In this document: piece by piece, positions 6,459 through 14,512 of the stretch
How the letters are laid out: each line of letters opens with the position of its first letter
Numbering within the stretch: the first letter of the stretch is position 1
Origin: Kiritimatiellia bacterium
GTDB taxonomy: Bacteria > Verrucomicrobiota > Kiritimatiellia > RFP12 > UBA1067
Direction: 5' to 3'
Assembly: GCA_024405255.1 (NCBI GenBank)
Contig: JAKSOY010000038.1
Span: 1 to 24,393, forward strand
DNA: 24,393 bases
Position numbers and translations under genes: made by a program
The notes under the pieces: generated by a model
The model's database searches: none
What the model was told of the DNA's origin: nothing
Seen by the model: the letters and a program-made list of their open reading frames with translations, nothing else

Positions 6459-8693
6459 TTGAAGAAGTTGATGGCAGCCCTTTTGGGCGTGGTATTGGTT
6501 GGTTGGGCAAGTTGGGGAGCAGAACCCGTGCGCGTGGGCGTGTTCACGGGGGCGGGGGCGTGTTCTGTCGGCATGCTGCGTTGGATTCAGATTGCGTGTC
6601 GTTCGCCCGAGCTGACGCCGACTTACATTGACGGGGCGGCCGTACGGGCCGGTGCACTCGACAAGCTGGACCTTGTGATCATGCCGGGCGGCTGGGCCGG
6701 TCGCGAATATGAGGACCTCGGGAAGGACGGGGTTGCCAAGCTGAAGAAGTTCATTCACGACGGCGGTTCGTATATCGGCACATGCGCGGGCTGTTTTCTC
6801 GTGATGGACGATTCGACGAAGCAGCATCCGCGGCTTGAGCTTATGCCGTACGTGATCCAGCAGGGACCCTATCTCTTTGGTACGATCGTGTCGGCGGAAT
6901 TCTCGTCTCGCGCGAAGGAACTCCTTGGCGTCAGACCGGGCGAGCATCGCGTGCGCTATCATGGCGGGCCGCTGATGATTCCGAGCAAGAAGGCGATTCC
7001 CGAGGCGAACTTCGAAATCGTCGGTACCTACAAGGGCGACATCAACCCGGGCACGAACACGCGGACGAAGACGATGACCGGTACGGGGTGTGCGGCGGTG
7101 GGAACATACGGCAAGGGCCGTGTCGTCGCGTATGCCATTCATCCGGAGTATTTTCCGAATTCGATGGATCTCGTCAAGGGCGCGTTCAAGTACACGACGG
7201 GACGCGACATCACGATACGGATGCCGCAGCGCAAGCCGGGACAGCTTGTGGTGGGATTGCTGGGCGATTGGGCGATCGGCGTGGAGAGCGCGAATGCGTG
7301 CCGCGATCTGTTCGTGCGCGACGATTTCGATGTGGTGCCGTTGATGGAGGAAATCTGTGCCGAGGGGATGATGCGCCATCTTGATGTGCTGGTGATTCCG
7401 AATATGGAGAAGAGTCCGAACAGCCTGCGCCAGAACATCTATTCGGCGAAGGCGCGGCGGCGCTATGAAGAGTTTCTGGCACGCGGGGGTAAAATCGTGT
7501 CGTGGGGTGATGCCGCGAAGATCTTCCCGTGCGATCGCCGCAACTTCTTCGCGATCAAGTCGACGGAGCTGGTGGCGAAGCTGAACGCGTTGAAGAACGA
7601 CTCCTTCGCGGCCCCTGAGGCTCCGGTGCTGAAGCCCGTGCGCGCGGCGGTCTATGCCGACAAGGGCGTAAGCTGCGCCGAGTACTGGAACGTGTCGAAG
7701 CTGATGGCCTGCTCGCCGCTCTATCGGGTGACGTTCGTGAACGCGGCGGATATTGCGAACGGCGTCCTGAAGGATTTCGATCTGCTGCTGATGGGCGGTG
7801 GACTGAGTACGACGCAGTATCGCACATTGGGCGAAAAGGGGCGCCAGGCCGTCATCGATTTCGTCCATAATGGCGGCGCGTACTACGGCATTTGCGCAGG
7901 GGCGTTTCTGTCGTTGCAGACGGCGAACCCGAAGCGTCCGCGTCTGGGACTCGTTCCGTTCAAGGAGCAGACGGGCATCCCGTACCGCGGATGGTGCGAG
8001 ACGCGCGTGGAGTTCACGGACGAAGCGGCACCGACGCTTGGTTTTATGGGCGGGTCCCGTCGTTTCGTGCTTTACTGGGGCGGACCCGAAATGCTGCCGG
8101 GCGATCCGATTCCGGGGACGGACGTGAAGGTGCTGGCGAAGTATTATGGCCACATGGTGAATACGTTTACGGGCGGAAGCGAGGTCAAGCCGATGACGGG
8201 CAGCGGTGCGATCATAGGAGGCACGTGTGGCAAGGGCCGCCTCGTGGCGAGCGGTCCGCACCCGGAATGTTCGGAAGATACGCAGGATATCGTGCGTGCC
8301 ATCTTGAAGTATCTGACGGGGCGTCCGGCCGTGCCGAATTACCCGAACCGTAAGAAGGGGGCGATCTGCGTGGCGTTCGGCGTGAGCGGTGCAACGAAGG
8401 AGGGAATGACCTTCGGCATGGAGCTGATGAAGGATCCGCGTTTCGACGTTCAGCCGAATACTGGCTATGAGACGGGACATGGCGCACTGGACCACGCCGA
8501 CGTGCTCTTCATGCCGTGGCCGGTTGAGAAGGGCTATGTGTCGGGCGTGTATGATTTCCTTGCGAAGGGTGGTCGTGTCATTGAATATGATCCCCAAGGG
8601 AAGGGGACGGAGAAGCATCCGAACCTCATGCGTGTGAAGACGTTTGACGAAGCGCGTCAGGCGATGTTGGATTTGAAAAAAGAAGTCAAGTAA
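6459..8693 (+). CDS. Exported tandem BPL_N (glutamine amidotransferase-like) protein
   Basis: 744 aa. The predicted start is TTG 6459 with GAGAGGAG 6 nt upstream; it gives a clean signal peptide (KK, hydrophobic core, cleavage near WGA). ATG 6471 is the alternative. The protein is two copies of a module, about residues 23-375 and 385-740. Each begins with a BPL_N-like domain with a nucleophile elbow (GTCAGC with Cys109; GICAGA with Cys479), a YxGGP segment, MTGxG and a GKGR strand. Each ends in a degenerate flavodoxin-like half (GLLGDWAIG..., VAFGVSGAT...). BPL_N proteins resemble the N-terminal part of eukaryotic biotin ligase; their bacterial role is unclear. The signal peptide means it acts outside the cytoplasm. 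The gltS-like gene follows after 35 bp. Confidence 0.85.
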   Translation: MKKLMAALLGVVLVGWASWGAEPVRVGVFTGAGACSVGMLRWIQIACRSPELTPTYIDGAAVRAGALDKLDLVIMPGGWAGREYEDLGKDGVAKLKKFIHDGGSYIGTCAGCFLVMDDSTKQHPRLELMPYVIQQGPYLFGTIVSAEFSSRAKELLGVRPGEHRVRYHGGPLMIPSKKAIPEANFEIVGTYKGDINPGTNTRTKTMTGTGCAAVGTYGKGRVVAYAIHPEYFPNSMDLVKGAFKYTTGRDITIRMPQRKPGQLVVGLLGDWAIGVESANACRDLFVRDDFDVVPLMEEICAEGMMRHLDVLVIPNMEKSPNSLRQNIYSAKARRRYEEFLARGGKIVSWGDAAKIFPCDRRNFFAIKSTELVAKLNALKNDSFAAPEAPVLKPVRAAVYADKGVSCAEYWNVSKLMACSPLYRVTFVNAADIANGVLKDFDLLLMGGGLSTTQYRTLGEKGRQAVIDFVHNGGAYYGICAGAFLSLQTANPKRPRLGLVPFKEQTGIPYRGWCETRVEFTDEAAPTLGFMGGSRRFVLYWGGPEMLPGDPIPGTDVKVLAKYYGHMVNTFTGGSEVKPMTGSGAIIGGTCGKGRLVASGPHPECSEDTQDIVRAILKYLTGRPAVPNYPNRKKGAICVAFGVSGATKEGMTFGMELMKDPRFDVQPNTGYETGHGALDHADVLFMPWPVEKGYVSGVYDFLAKGGRVIEYDPQGKGTEKHPNLMRVKTFDEARQAMLDLKKEVK

Positions 8694-8728
8694 GAATAAC
8701 GAAAGTCAGGTAAGGAGAAGATACGAAG

Positions 8729-10234
8729 GTGAAGAAGTTCCTCGTTGCAATAGGTTGTGCTGTTTCGTCCATCTTGGTCTCGGCGGGTGCCGAGGCCCCG
8801 GCAGCTGCCGTTCCGTTGGTAGAAAAAGCTCCGATAGATGTTTCGGGCGTGGCGGTGTTCTGTTCGCTCTGTCTGCTGCTCTTTGTCGGAAATGCGCTCC
8901 GTGCACGCGTGATTCTCTTGCAACGACTTTACCTTCCGAGTTCGGTTGTCGGCGGTCTGATTGGCTTGTTGGTCGTTCAGTTGCTTGGACCGCGTCTGCC
9001 GGAAGGGGCTCGGGCCGTCTTTGATGCGCATGTGCAGTTGGCGAATGAAGTGCCGGGATTCCTCATTAACATCATCTTTGCGACGCTGTTTCTCGGTGCC
9101 GTGCTGCCGCGCATGCGGACGGTCGTCAAACTCGCCTTCCCGCAGCTTTGCGTGGGACAGATCATGGCCTGGGGCCAGTATGTGGTCGGTCTGGGATTGA
9201 CGGGTTTCATTTTCAAGAAGTACTTCTTCGACGGTTCGCGTACGTCTGAACTTTTCGGCAACTTGCTGGAAGTCGGTTTCGAAGGCGGACACGGTACGGT
9301 GAGCGGACTGAAGAACAGTTTCGATGCCTTCGGCTGGTCGGAAGGTACGGCGCTCGGCTATACGATGGCGACGGCCGGTATGATCATCGGTATTGTCATC
9401 GGCATGCTGATGGTGCAGCTGGCGGTCAAGAAGGGCGTGGTGAAGGAAGTGGTAACGTTTGACGAACGCAAGTTCTACGAACGGCGCGGCCTCCACCTCA
9501 AGCGGCGGCGTCCGGATGCGGGCAAGCAGACCGTGATGTGCGACTCGATCGACTCGCTGGCCTGGCACGTGGCCGTGGTGGGATTGGCGATGTTGATCGG
9601 TTTCGGCATGTTGAAGGGGTTGAAGTGGGCTGAAGTCACGTTTTTCCCGGATGCGCAGATCCAGATCTTCCGTCGCGGCTTCCCGCTCTTCCCGCTCTGC
9701 ATGCTCGGCGGTGTGTTGTTGCAGTTCGTGACGAAACTGGTGAAGAAGGATCTGTTGATCGACCGTGGACAGATGGAACGCATCTCGGGGGCCACGCTGG
9801 ACTTCCTCGTGGTTTCCGCCGTTTCGACGATTCAGATCAATGTAGTGGCGGCGAACTGGGAACCTCTCAGCATTACGATTGTCACGGGTACGCTGTGGAG
9901 TGTCTGGGTCGTGACCTGGGTGGCGAAGCGTATTTTCCGGAAAGCCTGGTTTGAACGTGCGATGGCCGAGTTCGGTCAGGCAACCGGCGTGACGGCAACG
10001 GGGTTGATGCTGCTGCGAACGGTTGACCCCGAGAATCGCACGCCGGCGGCGATGTGCTTTGGCTACAAGCAGCTGATCCAGGAACCGCTGATGAGCGGCA
10101 TCTGGATGGCGCTGGCCTTTACGCTCGTCTACAACATCGGCTGGTTCAAGGTATGGTTGATCTCGCTCGTCATGCTGATTATCTGGAGCGTGATCGGCTT
10201 CTTCATCAACCGAGCCAACAAGCGCGCCGCCTAG
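8729..10234 (+). CDS. gltS: Sodium:glutamate symporter, GltS family
   Basis: A 501-aa polytopic inner-membrane carrier that takes up glutamate with Na+. The GltS re-entrant-loop signature GGHGT is at 186-190 in the first half, with the partner GQATGVTATG near 410-420 in the second. About ten or more hydrophobic segments are visible. The start is GTG 8729; AAGGAG at 8712-8717 lies 11 nt upstream, rather far. The first 25 residues (KKF, hydrophobic stretch, AGAEAPAAA) look like a signal peptide placed before the normal first membrane helix, and a soluble loop near 235-270 also adds length relative to the roughly 400-aa E. coli protein. It is probably cotranscribed with the BPL_N gene. Its stop overlaps that of convergent mutL. 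Confidence 0.9.
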   Translation: MKKFLVAIGCAVSSILVSAGAEAPAAAVPLVEKAPIDVSGVAVFCSLCLLLFVGNALRARVILLQRLYLPSSVVGGLIGLLVVQLLGPRLPEGARAVFDAHVQLANEVPGFLINIIFATLFLGAVLPRMRTVVKLAFPQLCVGQIMAWGQYVVGLGLTGFIFKKYFFDGSRTSELFGNLLEVGFEGGHGTVSGLKNSFDAFGWSEGTALGYTMATAGMIIGIVIGMLMVQLAVKKGVVKEVVTFDERKFYERRGLHLKRRRPDAGKQTVMCDSIDSLAWHVAVVGLAMLIGFGMLKGLKWAEVTFFPDAQIQIFRRGFPLFPLCMLGGVLLQFVTKLVKKDLLIDRGQMERISGATLDFLVVSAVSTIQINVVAANWEPLSITIVTGTLWSVWVVTWVAKRIFRKAWFERAMAEFGQATGVTATGLMLLRTVDPENRTPAAMCFGYKQLIQEPLMSGIWMALAFTLVYNIGWFKVWLISLVMLIIWSVIGFFINRANKRAA

Positions 10235-12198
10235 CGGCCGAAGGACCGATCCAGCTCGCGGTTGGATTTGTAGATCATAATGGGCTTGCCGCGCGGGCAG
10301 ACATACGGCATGCGCGCGTCGGCGAGTTCGTTCACCAGCTGAATGGCCGCTTCACGCGTCAGCTTCGTCGATGTGCCCGCAAAGGATTTGGCGACGGCCT
10401 TGGCAATGAGTTCGTCGCGCCAGCGCGTCGATCCGCGCTTGGCTCCGCCTTCGGCGATGTCCGAGGCAATCGAGGCGAGAAGCGTTTCCGTACTTCCGCC
10501 GGCCAGCAGATCGGGAACGGCGTCGACCTTCCACGTGTCGCGGCCGAATTCCTCCAGTACGAATCCGGCTGCCGCCAGCTCGTTTTGGAACGAGCGGATC
10601 CGCGAAGAATCGGCCGGCGGCAGCTGAACCGTCTCCGGAATGAGAAGCGTCTGCGAAATCGCTTCACGCCGCTCAAGGATCTTCTCGTAGGCGATTCGGG
10701 CCCGGGCGGCTCGCGGATCCAACAGGACCAGCCCCGCATCTGTCTCCAAAATGAGCAATCCAGTGGATGTTTGGGCCAAAAAGTTATACCAACGCCACAA
10801 TTTCGTGGTTGAACTTCCATGAACACACCCATTGGGGACAGTCCCCCCGCTGGGGACAGACCCCTTAGGGGCCATGGGGACAGTCCCCTCAGACCCCGTG
10901 GGGACAGACCCCTCGGGGGCCGTGGGGACAGTCCCCCCGCTGGGGACAGACCCTGCTGAACTTGTGGGGACAGACCCTGTGGTACTTGCGGGGACAGTCC
11001 CTTCGTTTGGGGTGGGGTCTGTCCCCGGGATGCGGGGTGGTTGGTGGGGAAGTTCGAATGTACGCTGGATGACCGGCGTGGAAAAGGGGGCGACAAAAGT
11101 CGGCTGAGCCGGGACACCTGCGGAGGCCGGCGGAACAGAGGAGGTCGGCGCGAGGGGCGTTGCGGCGGGGGCAGGAGGGATGCTCTCGGGGTTGAGCGCG
11201 TGTGAGACAGCTTCGATGAGCGCCTCACGCACATCGGCCGGACGGCGGAAGCGGACTTCGCGTTTGGCGGGATGTACGTTTACGTCGACTTGCGTAGGCG
11301 GCAGGTCGATGAAGAGCACCAGCATCGGTCGGGCTTCATCTCGGTTCCTTGGATAGGCCTCGCGAAGGGCGTAGGTAATGGCGGCCGAAGTGGCGGGGCG
11401 TCCGTTGACGAAAATGAACTGGTCGCGTCGTAGGGTCGGACCCGCCGTCGGTCGTTCGATGTAGCCGTGGACCTTGACGTCGGAGGCGTGCGACGCACTT
11501 CCTTCGGACGCTGTTTCAACGGGGATGAGCGACTCGGCGAAATCGGCGCCGAAGAGTTCGCGGATGCGTTCCTCAAGGGTAGCGCCCGGTGCAAAACGGT
11601 AGGTCTCGCGTCCGTCGAGAATCAAGGTGAATCCGACATCGGGATGCGCGAGCGCATGGACCGTGAAGGTTGCACGAATATGGGATTCTTCCGTGGCAAA
11701 GGCGCGCAGGAATTTCCGCCTGGCGGGAACGTTGCAGAAGAGGTCCCGAACCTCGACACACGTACCTGCGGGGGCACCGCAATCCTTGACTTCCGCCAAC
11801 ACGCCGGCATTTACGACGAGGCGGGTGCCGCCTTCGTCTTCGGCGCGTCGCGTGGTCAGCGTAAAGCGCGAAACGGATGCAATGGAAGGGATGGCCTCGC
11901 CGCGGAATCCAAGCGTGTCAATGCGCTCGATATCGTCGACGTCGCGGATTTTGGAGGTCGCCTGGCGCTCCAGGGAGAGCAAGGCATCCTCGCGTGTCAT
12001 CCCGCAGCCGTCGTCGCGGACAGAGACGAGCGTGCGGCCTCCGGCGACAATTGTGACCTCGATTCGCGTGGCGCCGGCGTCGAGCGCGTTCTCCATCAAT
12101 TCTTTTAGAACGGATGCCGGTCGTTCGACAACTTCGCCGGCCGCGATTTTGTTCGCGACATGAAGGGGAAGCAGGCGAATGTGTCCGTCTCGTTGCAT
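10231..12198 (-). CDS. mutL: DNA mismatch repair protein MutL, endonuclease motifs degenerate
   Basis: 655 aa. MutL links MutS mismatch recognition to downstream repair. The N-terminal GHKL ATPase is intact: NKIAAGEVVERP, the catalytic Glu in ELMENALDAGA, DDGCGM and TLGFRGEA. The C-terminal dimerisation domain begins at about 460. Its endonuclease motif, normally DQHA(X)2E(X)4E, reads DPRAARARIAYE, and the terminal CPHGRP-type motif reads CPRGKP, so nicking activity is probably lost. Between the domains, residues about 391-455 are a G(T/S)VP repeat encoded by palindromic DNA. ATG 12198 is chosen; an in-frame GTG lies at 12204. It starts 11 nt after the ftsZ stop, so it is the last gene of the division operon. 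Its TAG stop shares CTAG with the gltS stop. Confidence 0.93.
   Translation of the reverse strand: MQRDGHIRLLPLHVANKIAAGEVVERPASVLKELMENALDAGATRIEVTIVAGGRTLVSVRDDGCGMTREDALLSLERQATSKIRDVDDIERIDTLGFRGEAIPSIASVSRFTLTTRRAEDEGGTRLVVNAGVLAEVKDCGAPAGTCVEVRDLFCNVPARRKFLRAFATEESHIRATFTVHALAHPDVGFTLILDGRETYRFAPGATLEERIRELFGADFAESLIPVETASEGSASHASDVKVHGYIERPTAGPTLRRDQFIFVNGRPATSAAITYALREAYPRNRDEARPMLVLFIDLPPTQVDVNVHPAKREVRFRRPADVREALIEAVSHALNPESIPPAPAATPLAPTSSVPPASAGVPAQPTFVAPFSTPVIQRTFELPHQPPRIPGTDPTPNEGTVPASTTGSVPTSSAGSVPSGGTVPTAPEGSVPTGSEGTVPMAPKGSVPSGGTVPNGCVHGSSTTKLWRWYNFLAQTSTGLLILETDAGLVLLDPRAARARIAYEKILERREAISQTLLIPETVQLPPADSSRIRSFQNELAAAGFVLEEFGRDTWKVDAVPDLLAGGSTETLLASIASDIAEGGAKRGSTRWRDELIAKAVAKSFAGTSTKLTREAAIQLVNELADARMPYVCPRGKPIMIYKSNRELDRSFGR
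10834..11026. repeat. In-frame array of GGGGACAG(T/A)CCCC palindromes inside mutL
   Basis: There are nine copies, starting at 10834, 10852, 10876, 10900, 10924, 10942, 10966, 10990 and 11014; the last is the reverse-complement form GGGGTCTGTCCCC. Copies six to eight have lost one terminal C. Start spacings are 18, 24, 24, 24, 18, 24, 24, 24 bp, giving a 90-bp higher-order period and always keeping frame. On the minus strand they encode GTVPxxxx/GSVPxxxx units. Confidence 0.92.
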
Positions 12199-12209
12199 TG
12201 GCACGAAGG

Positions 12210-13301
12210 TCAGCGATCAAGCGTCAACTGTCTGCGGAGGTAGGTCGGCACGTCGAGGTCCTCGTCTTGCCACATGGTCTTCTCGGCACGACGGAACCGG
12301 GTATTCGTTGCGCGTTCACCGGACTTGCCGTCATTCGAGTTGGACGGATGGGCCGCATTGGCGGCCATTGCACCTTCTTCGAAGAGCAGAACGACAACGG
12401 AGAGACGGCCGGAAAAAGTCGCTTCGTCATTGACGGTCCCCAATTCAAGGTGGGAGTGCTGTCCGTATGCGGCGGTTAGCCCGGAAACGAGAACGTCGAT
12501 TTCCGACAAGCGGAGGTCGTCGCCTGCCAGGACCCCGACAAGCATCGTCCGAACGGGCGGTTGTGCATCGTCGTGTCGAAGCAGCGGATGCTGGGCGAAA
12601 TCGGCGAGCAACGACGTGACGCGATTCGCACCGCTGGCGGTCGCCGTTGCGAATTGGGCGCGTCCACATCCCGTGAGGATATTGCGCAGACGTTCTGCAT
12701 CAAGTCGAATGTAGCCGGGCTTTTCGAGGATGCGCCAAAGCAGCGTGACGCCGGAGGCAAGAGTATCCACACCACGCGTCAAAGCCTCTTTCATATTGTC
12801 CGACGCACCGCTGACAAGCTTGTCGAGCGGCAGGAGCACCGAGACATCGGCATGCTGGCAGACGGGACCTGCGGAAGTTTTGGCGAGGCGCATGCGCTCT
12901 TCGCCTTCGAAGGCGAATGGCATTGTCGCGAAGAGCAGCGTGACAATGCCGAGCGTGTGGAGGTGCTTGAGCAGCTCGCCCGTTGCCCCGCCGCCTGTGC
13001 CGCCGCCAAGAGCGGTGACGACGATGGCGGTTCGTACGCCCTCAAGTCCTGGATCGATGATCGTCGGGTCGTCCTGAAACGAAGCGCGCGCAGAAGCGGG
13101 CTGTCCGCCTGTGCCGCGTCCTGCCAGCCGATTGCCGCCGAGCAAGGTGAAGGGCAGGTCTCCGTTGGCACCGGACTGTGCATCGGTATCGAGGATGAGA
13201 ACGCGGATGCCGGGTCCGTAGGCGCGCAGAATGCCGCGCGTCATAGCTGCGCCAGCCGTGCCGACGCCAATCAGAATCAAGGGGGAGGAGAGCGGGTTCA
13301 T
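12210..13301 (-). CDS. ftsZ: Divergent cell-division protein FtsZ
   Basis: A 363-aa tubulin-like protein that would form the Z-ring. The identity rests on the order ftsQ-ftsA-ftsZ, a glycine-rich T4 loop (GGGTGGGA, 99-106), ATMPFAFEG (125-133) and a textbook C-terminal peptide DVPTYLRRQ (350-358) for binding FtsA. The core departs from the canon. T1 reads GVGTAGAA rather than GGGGNA. T4 lacks the usual GGGTGTG threonine. The T7 catalytic loop NxDxxD appears as R199-x-D201-x-x-R204. GTP hydrolysis across the interface may therefore be weak or different. Its ATG overlaps the ftsA stop as ATGA. Alternatives are an FtsZ paralogue with the true FtsZ elsewhere. Confidence 0.88.
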   Translation of the reverse strand: MNPLSSPLILIGVGTAGAAMTRGILRAYGPGIRVLILDTDAQSGANGDLPFTLLGGNRLAGRGTGGQPASARASFQDDPTIIDPGLEGVRTAIVVTALGGGTGGGATGELLKHLHTLGIVTLLFATMPFAFEGEERMRLAKTSAGPVCQHADVSVLLPLDKLVSGASDNMKEALTRGVDTLASGVTLLWRILEKPGYIRLDAERLRNILTGCGRAQFATATASGANRVTSLLADFAQHPLLRHDDAQPPVRTMLVGVLAGDDLRLSEIDVLVSGLTAAYGQHSHLELGTVNDEATFSGRLSVVVLLFEEGAMAANAAHPSNSNDGKSGERATNTRFRRAEKTMWQDEDLDVPTYLRRQLTLDR

Positions 13302-14500
13302 TTGTTGCGCGAGAAGATGTTTTTGATCGAGGCGAAAATTCCGTTGCTGGAAACGTCCTTCGGCTGGGCCAGGAGGAGCAGTCCGGCGATGACGGCACAG
13401 GCGGCGGGGAAGGGCTCTTTTTCAAGACCTTCGATTTCCGGCAGCAGAGACCCCACGCGTACGCCGCAGCCGAAGACGGATGTGGCAAGTTCGACCGCGC
13501 CGCGAAGGGCGGCTCCGCCGCCCGTCAGCACAACGCCGGCATTCAGACGATGGAGGAGGCCTTCGTCGTCCAGCTGCTGGCGGATGATGGCGAACAATTC
13601 CTGCAATCGGGCGTTGACGACCGTATTGAGCGCGCGCCGTGAAATCGTCGAGGCCGTGAAGCCCGGCATCGGATCGGGTACGGAGACGCGCGCTTTGGCG
13701 TCTTCGACCGTGATGACGGCGGAGGCATCTGTGGTTTTGAGGTGTTCGGCCTGGGCCTGTGACACGGAAAAGGCGACTCGGATGTCATTGGTCAGATGGT
13801 CGCCGCCGACACCGATGACACCGGCCTGGACGAGTTTTCCGTCGCACCAGGTGGTGAACGAAGTCGAGCCGCCGCCGAGATCGATGACGAGTGCGCCGTC
13901 CTTTTTGTTTTGGTACGTCAGTACGGCAGCCGCGGCGCAGGTGCCGGCGAAAAAGACATCTTCCTGAAGTTCGAGTTTCGCGTCATGGGCCGCTTTGCGC
14001 GCATCGGTGATACGCGCGGTCGATCCGTGGATGCAGAGAGAACGAAGGGTCAGGGCGCGTCCGCTCATGCCCTTGGGGGAATTGATGTTGTCCACATCGT
14101 CGAGCGAATAGCAGATCTGCGAAAGCTCGATCGGCGTGCGGTCCTGGGCCAGGCCGGCCTCGTAGGAGAGGTTGTCCACATTGTCGAGGTCCTCGTCGCA
14201 GACGAAGCCGTTGATCGGAATCTGGGTCTTGATGACCTTCGTGCGGATCTGGGGCCCCGAGACGGCGAGGTAGGCCTGTCCAATGGAGTAGTTCGCCTGG
14301 TCGTAGAGATGCTTCAGGACGGACTCGATGGAGTAGCGGGCCTGAGGGATGTCGGTGATCTGGCTCTTGCGCACGCCGGCCGACGGAATCGAACTCAGCG
14401 CGGCGACCTTGACACGTCCACCGCTCAAGGGTTCGCCGATGGCGATGACCGTCTGGGTCGTGCCGATTTCAAGTGCGGCGATTGGTTCGGAGAGGTTCAC
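13298..14500 (-). CDS. ftsA: Cell-division actin-like protein FtsA
   Basis: A 400-aa membrane-tethered actin homologue that anchors FtsZ filaments and recruits later divisome proteins. Phosphate-1 (ALEIGTTQT, from residue 9), phosphate-2 (VIDLGGGSTSF, near 204) and the adenosine loop (VVLTGGGAAL, near 328) are visible. The extreme C-terminus, IFASIKNIF plus basic residues, looks like the amphipathic membrane-targeting helix. GTG 14500 is the start, with AAAGGA 6 nt upstream on the minus strand. The gene begins 12 nt after the ftsQ stop and overlaps ftsZ by 4 nt. FtsA looks canonical while its partner FtsZ does not. Confidence 0.93.
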   Translation of the reverse strand: MNLSEPIAALEIGTTQTVIAIGEPLSGGRVKVAALSSIPSAGVRKSQITDIPQARYSIESVLKHLYDQANYSIGQAYLAVSGPQIRTKVIKTQIPINGFVCDEDLDNVDNLSYEAGLAQDRTPIELSQICYSLDDVDNINSPKGMSGRALTLRSLCIHGSTARITDARKAAHDAKLELQEDVFFAGTCAAAAVLTYQNKKDGALVIDLGGGSTSFTTWCDGKLVQAGVIGVGGDHLTNDIRVAFSVSQAQAEHLKTTDASAVITVEDAKARVSVPDPMPGFTASTISRRALNTVVNARLQELFAIIRQQLDDEGLLHRLNAGVVLTGGGAALRGAVELATSVFGCGVRVGSLLPEIEGLEKEPFPAACAVIAGLLLLAQPKDVSSNGIFASIKNIFSRNK

Positions 14501-14512
14501 GGAAGGTCCTTT

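Noticed and set aside
10834..11026. CRISPR-like or transposon insertion breaking mutL
   Set aside because: The repeats stay in frame, the MutL C-terminal domain continues after them, and no transposase or target duplication is seen.
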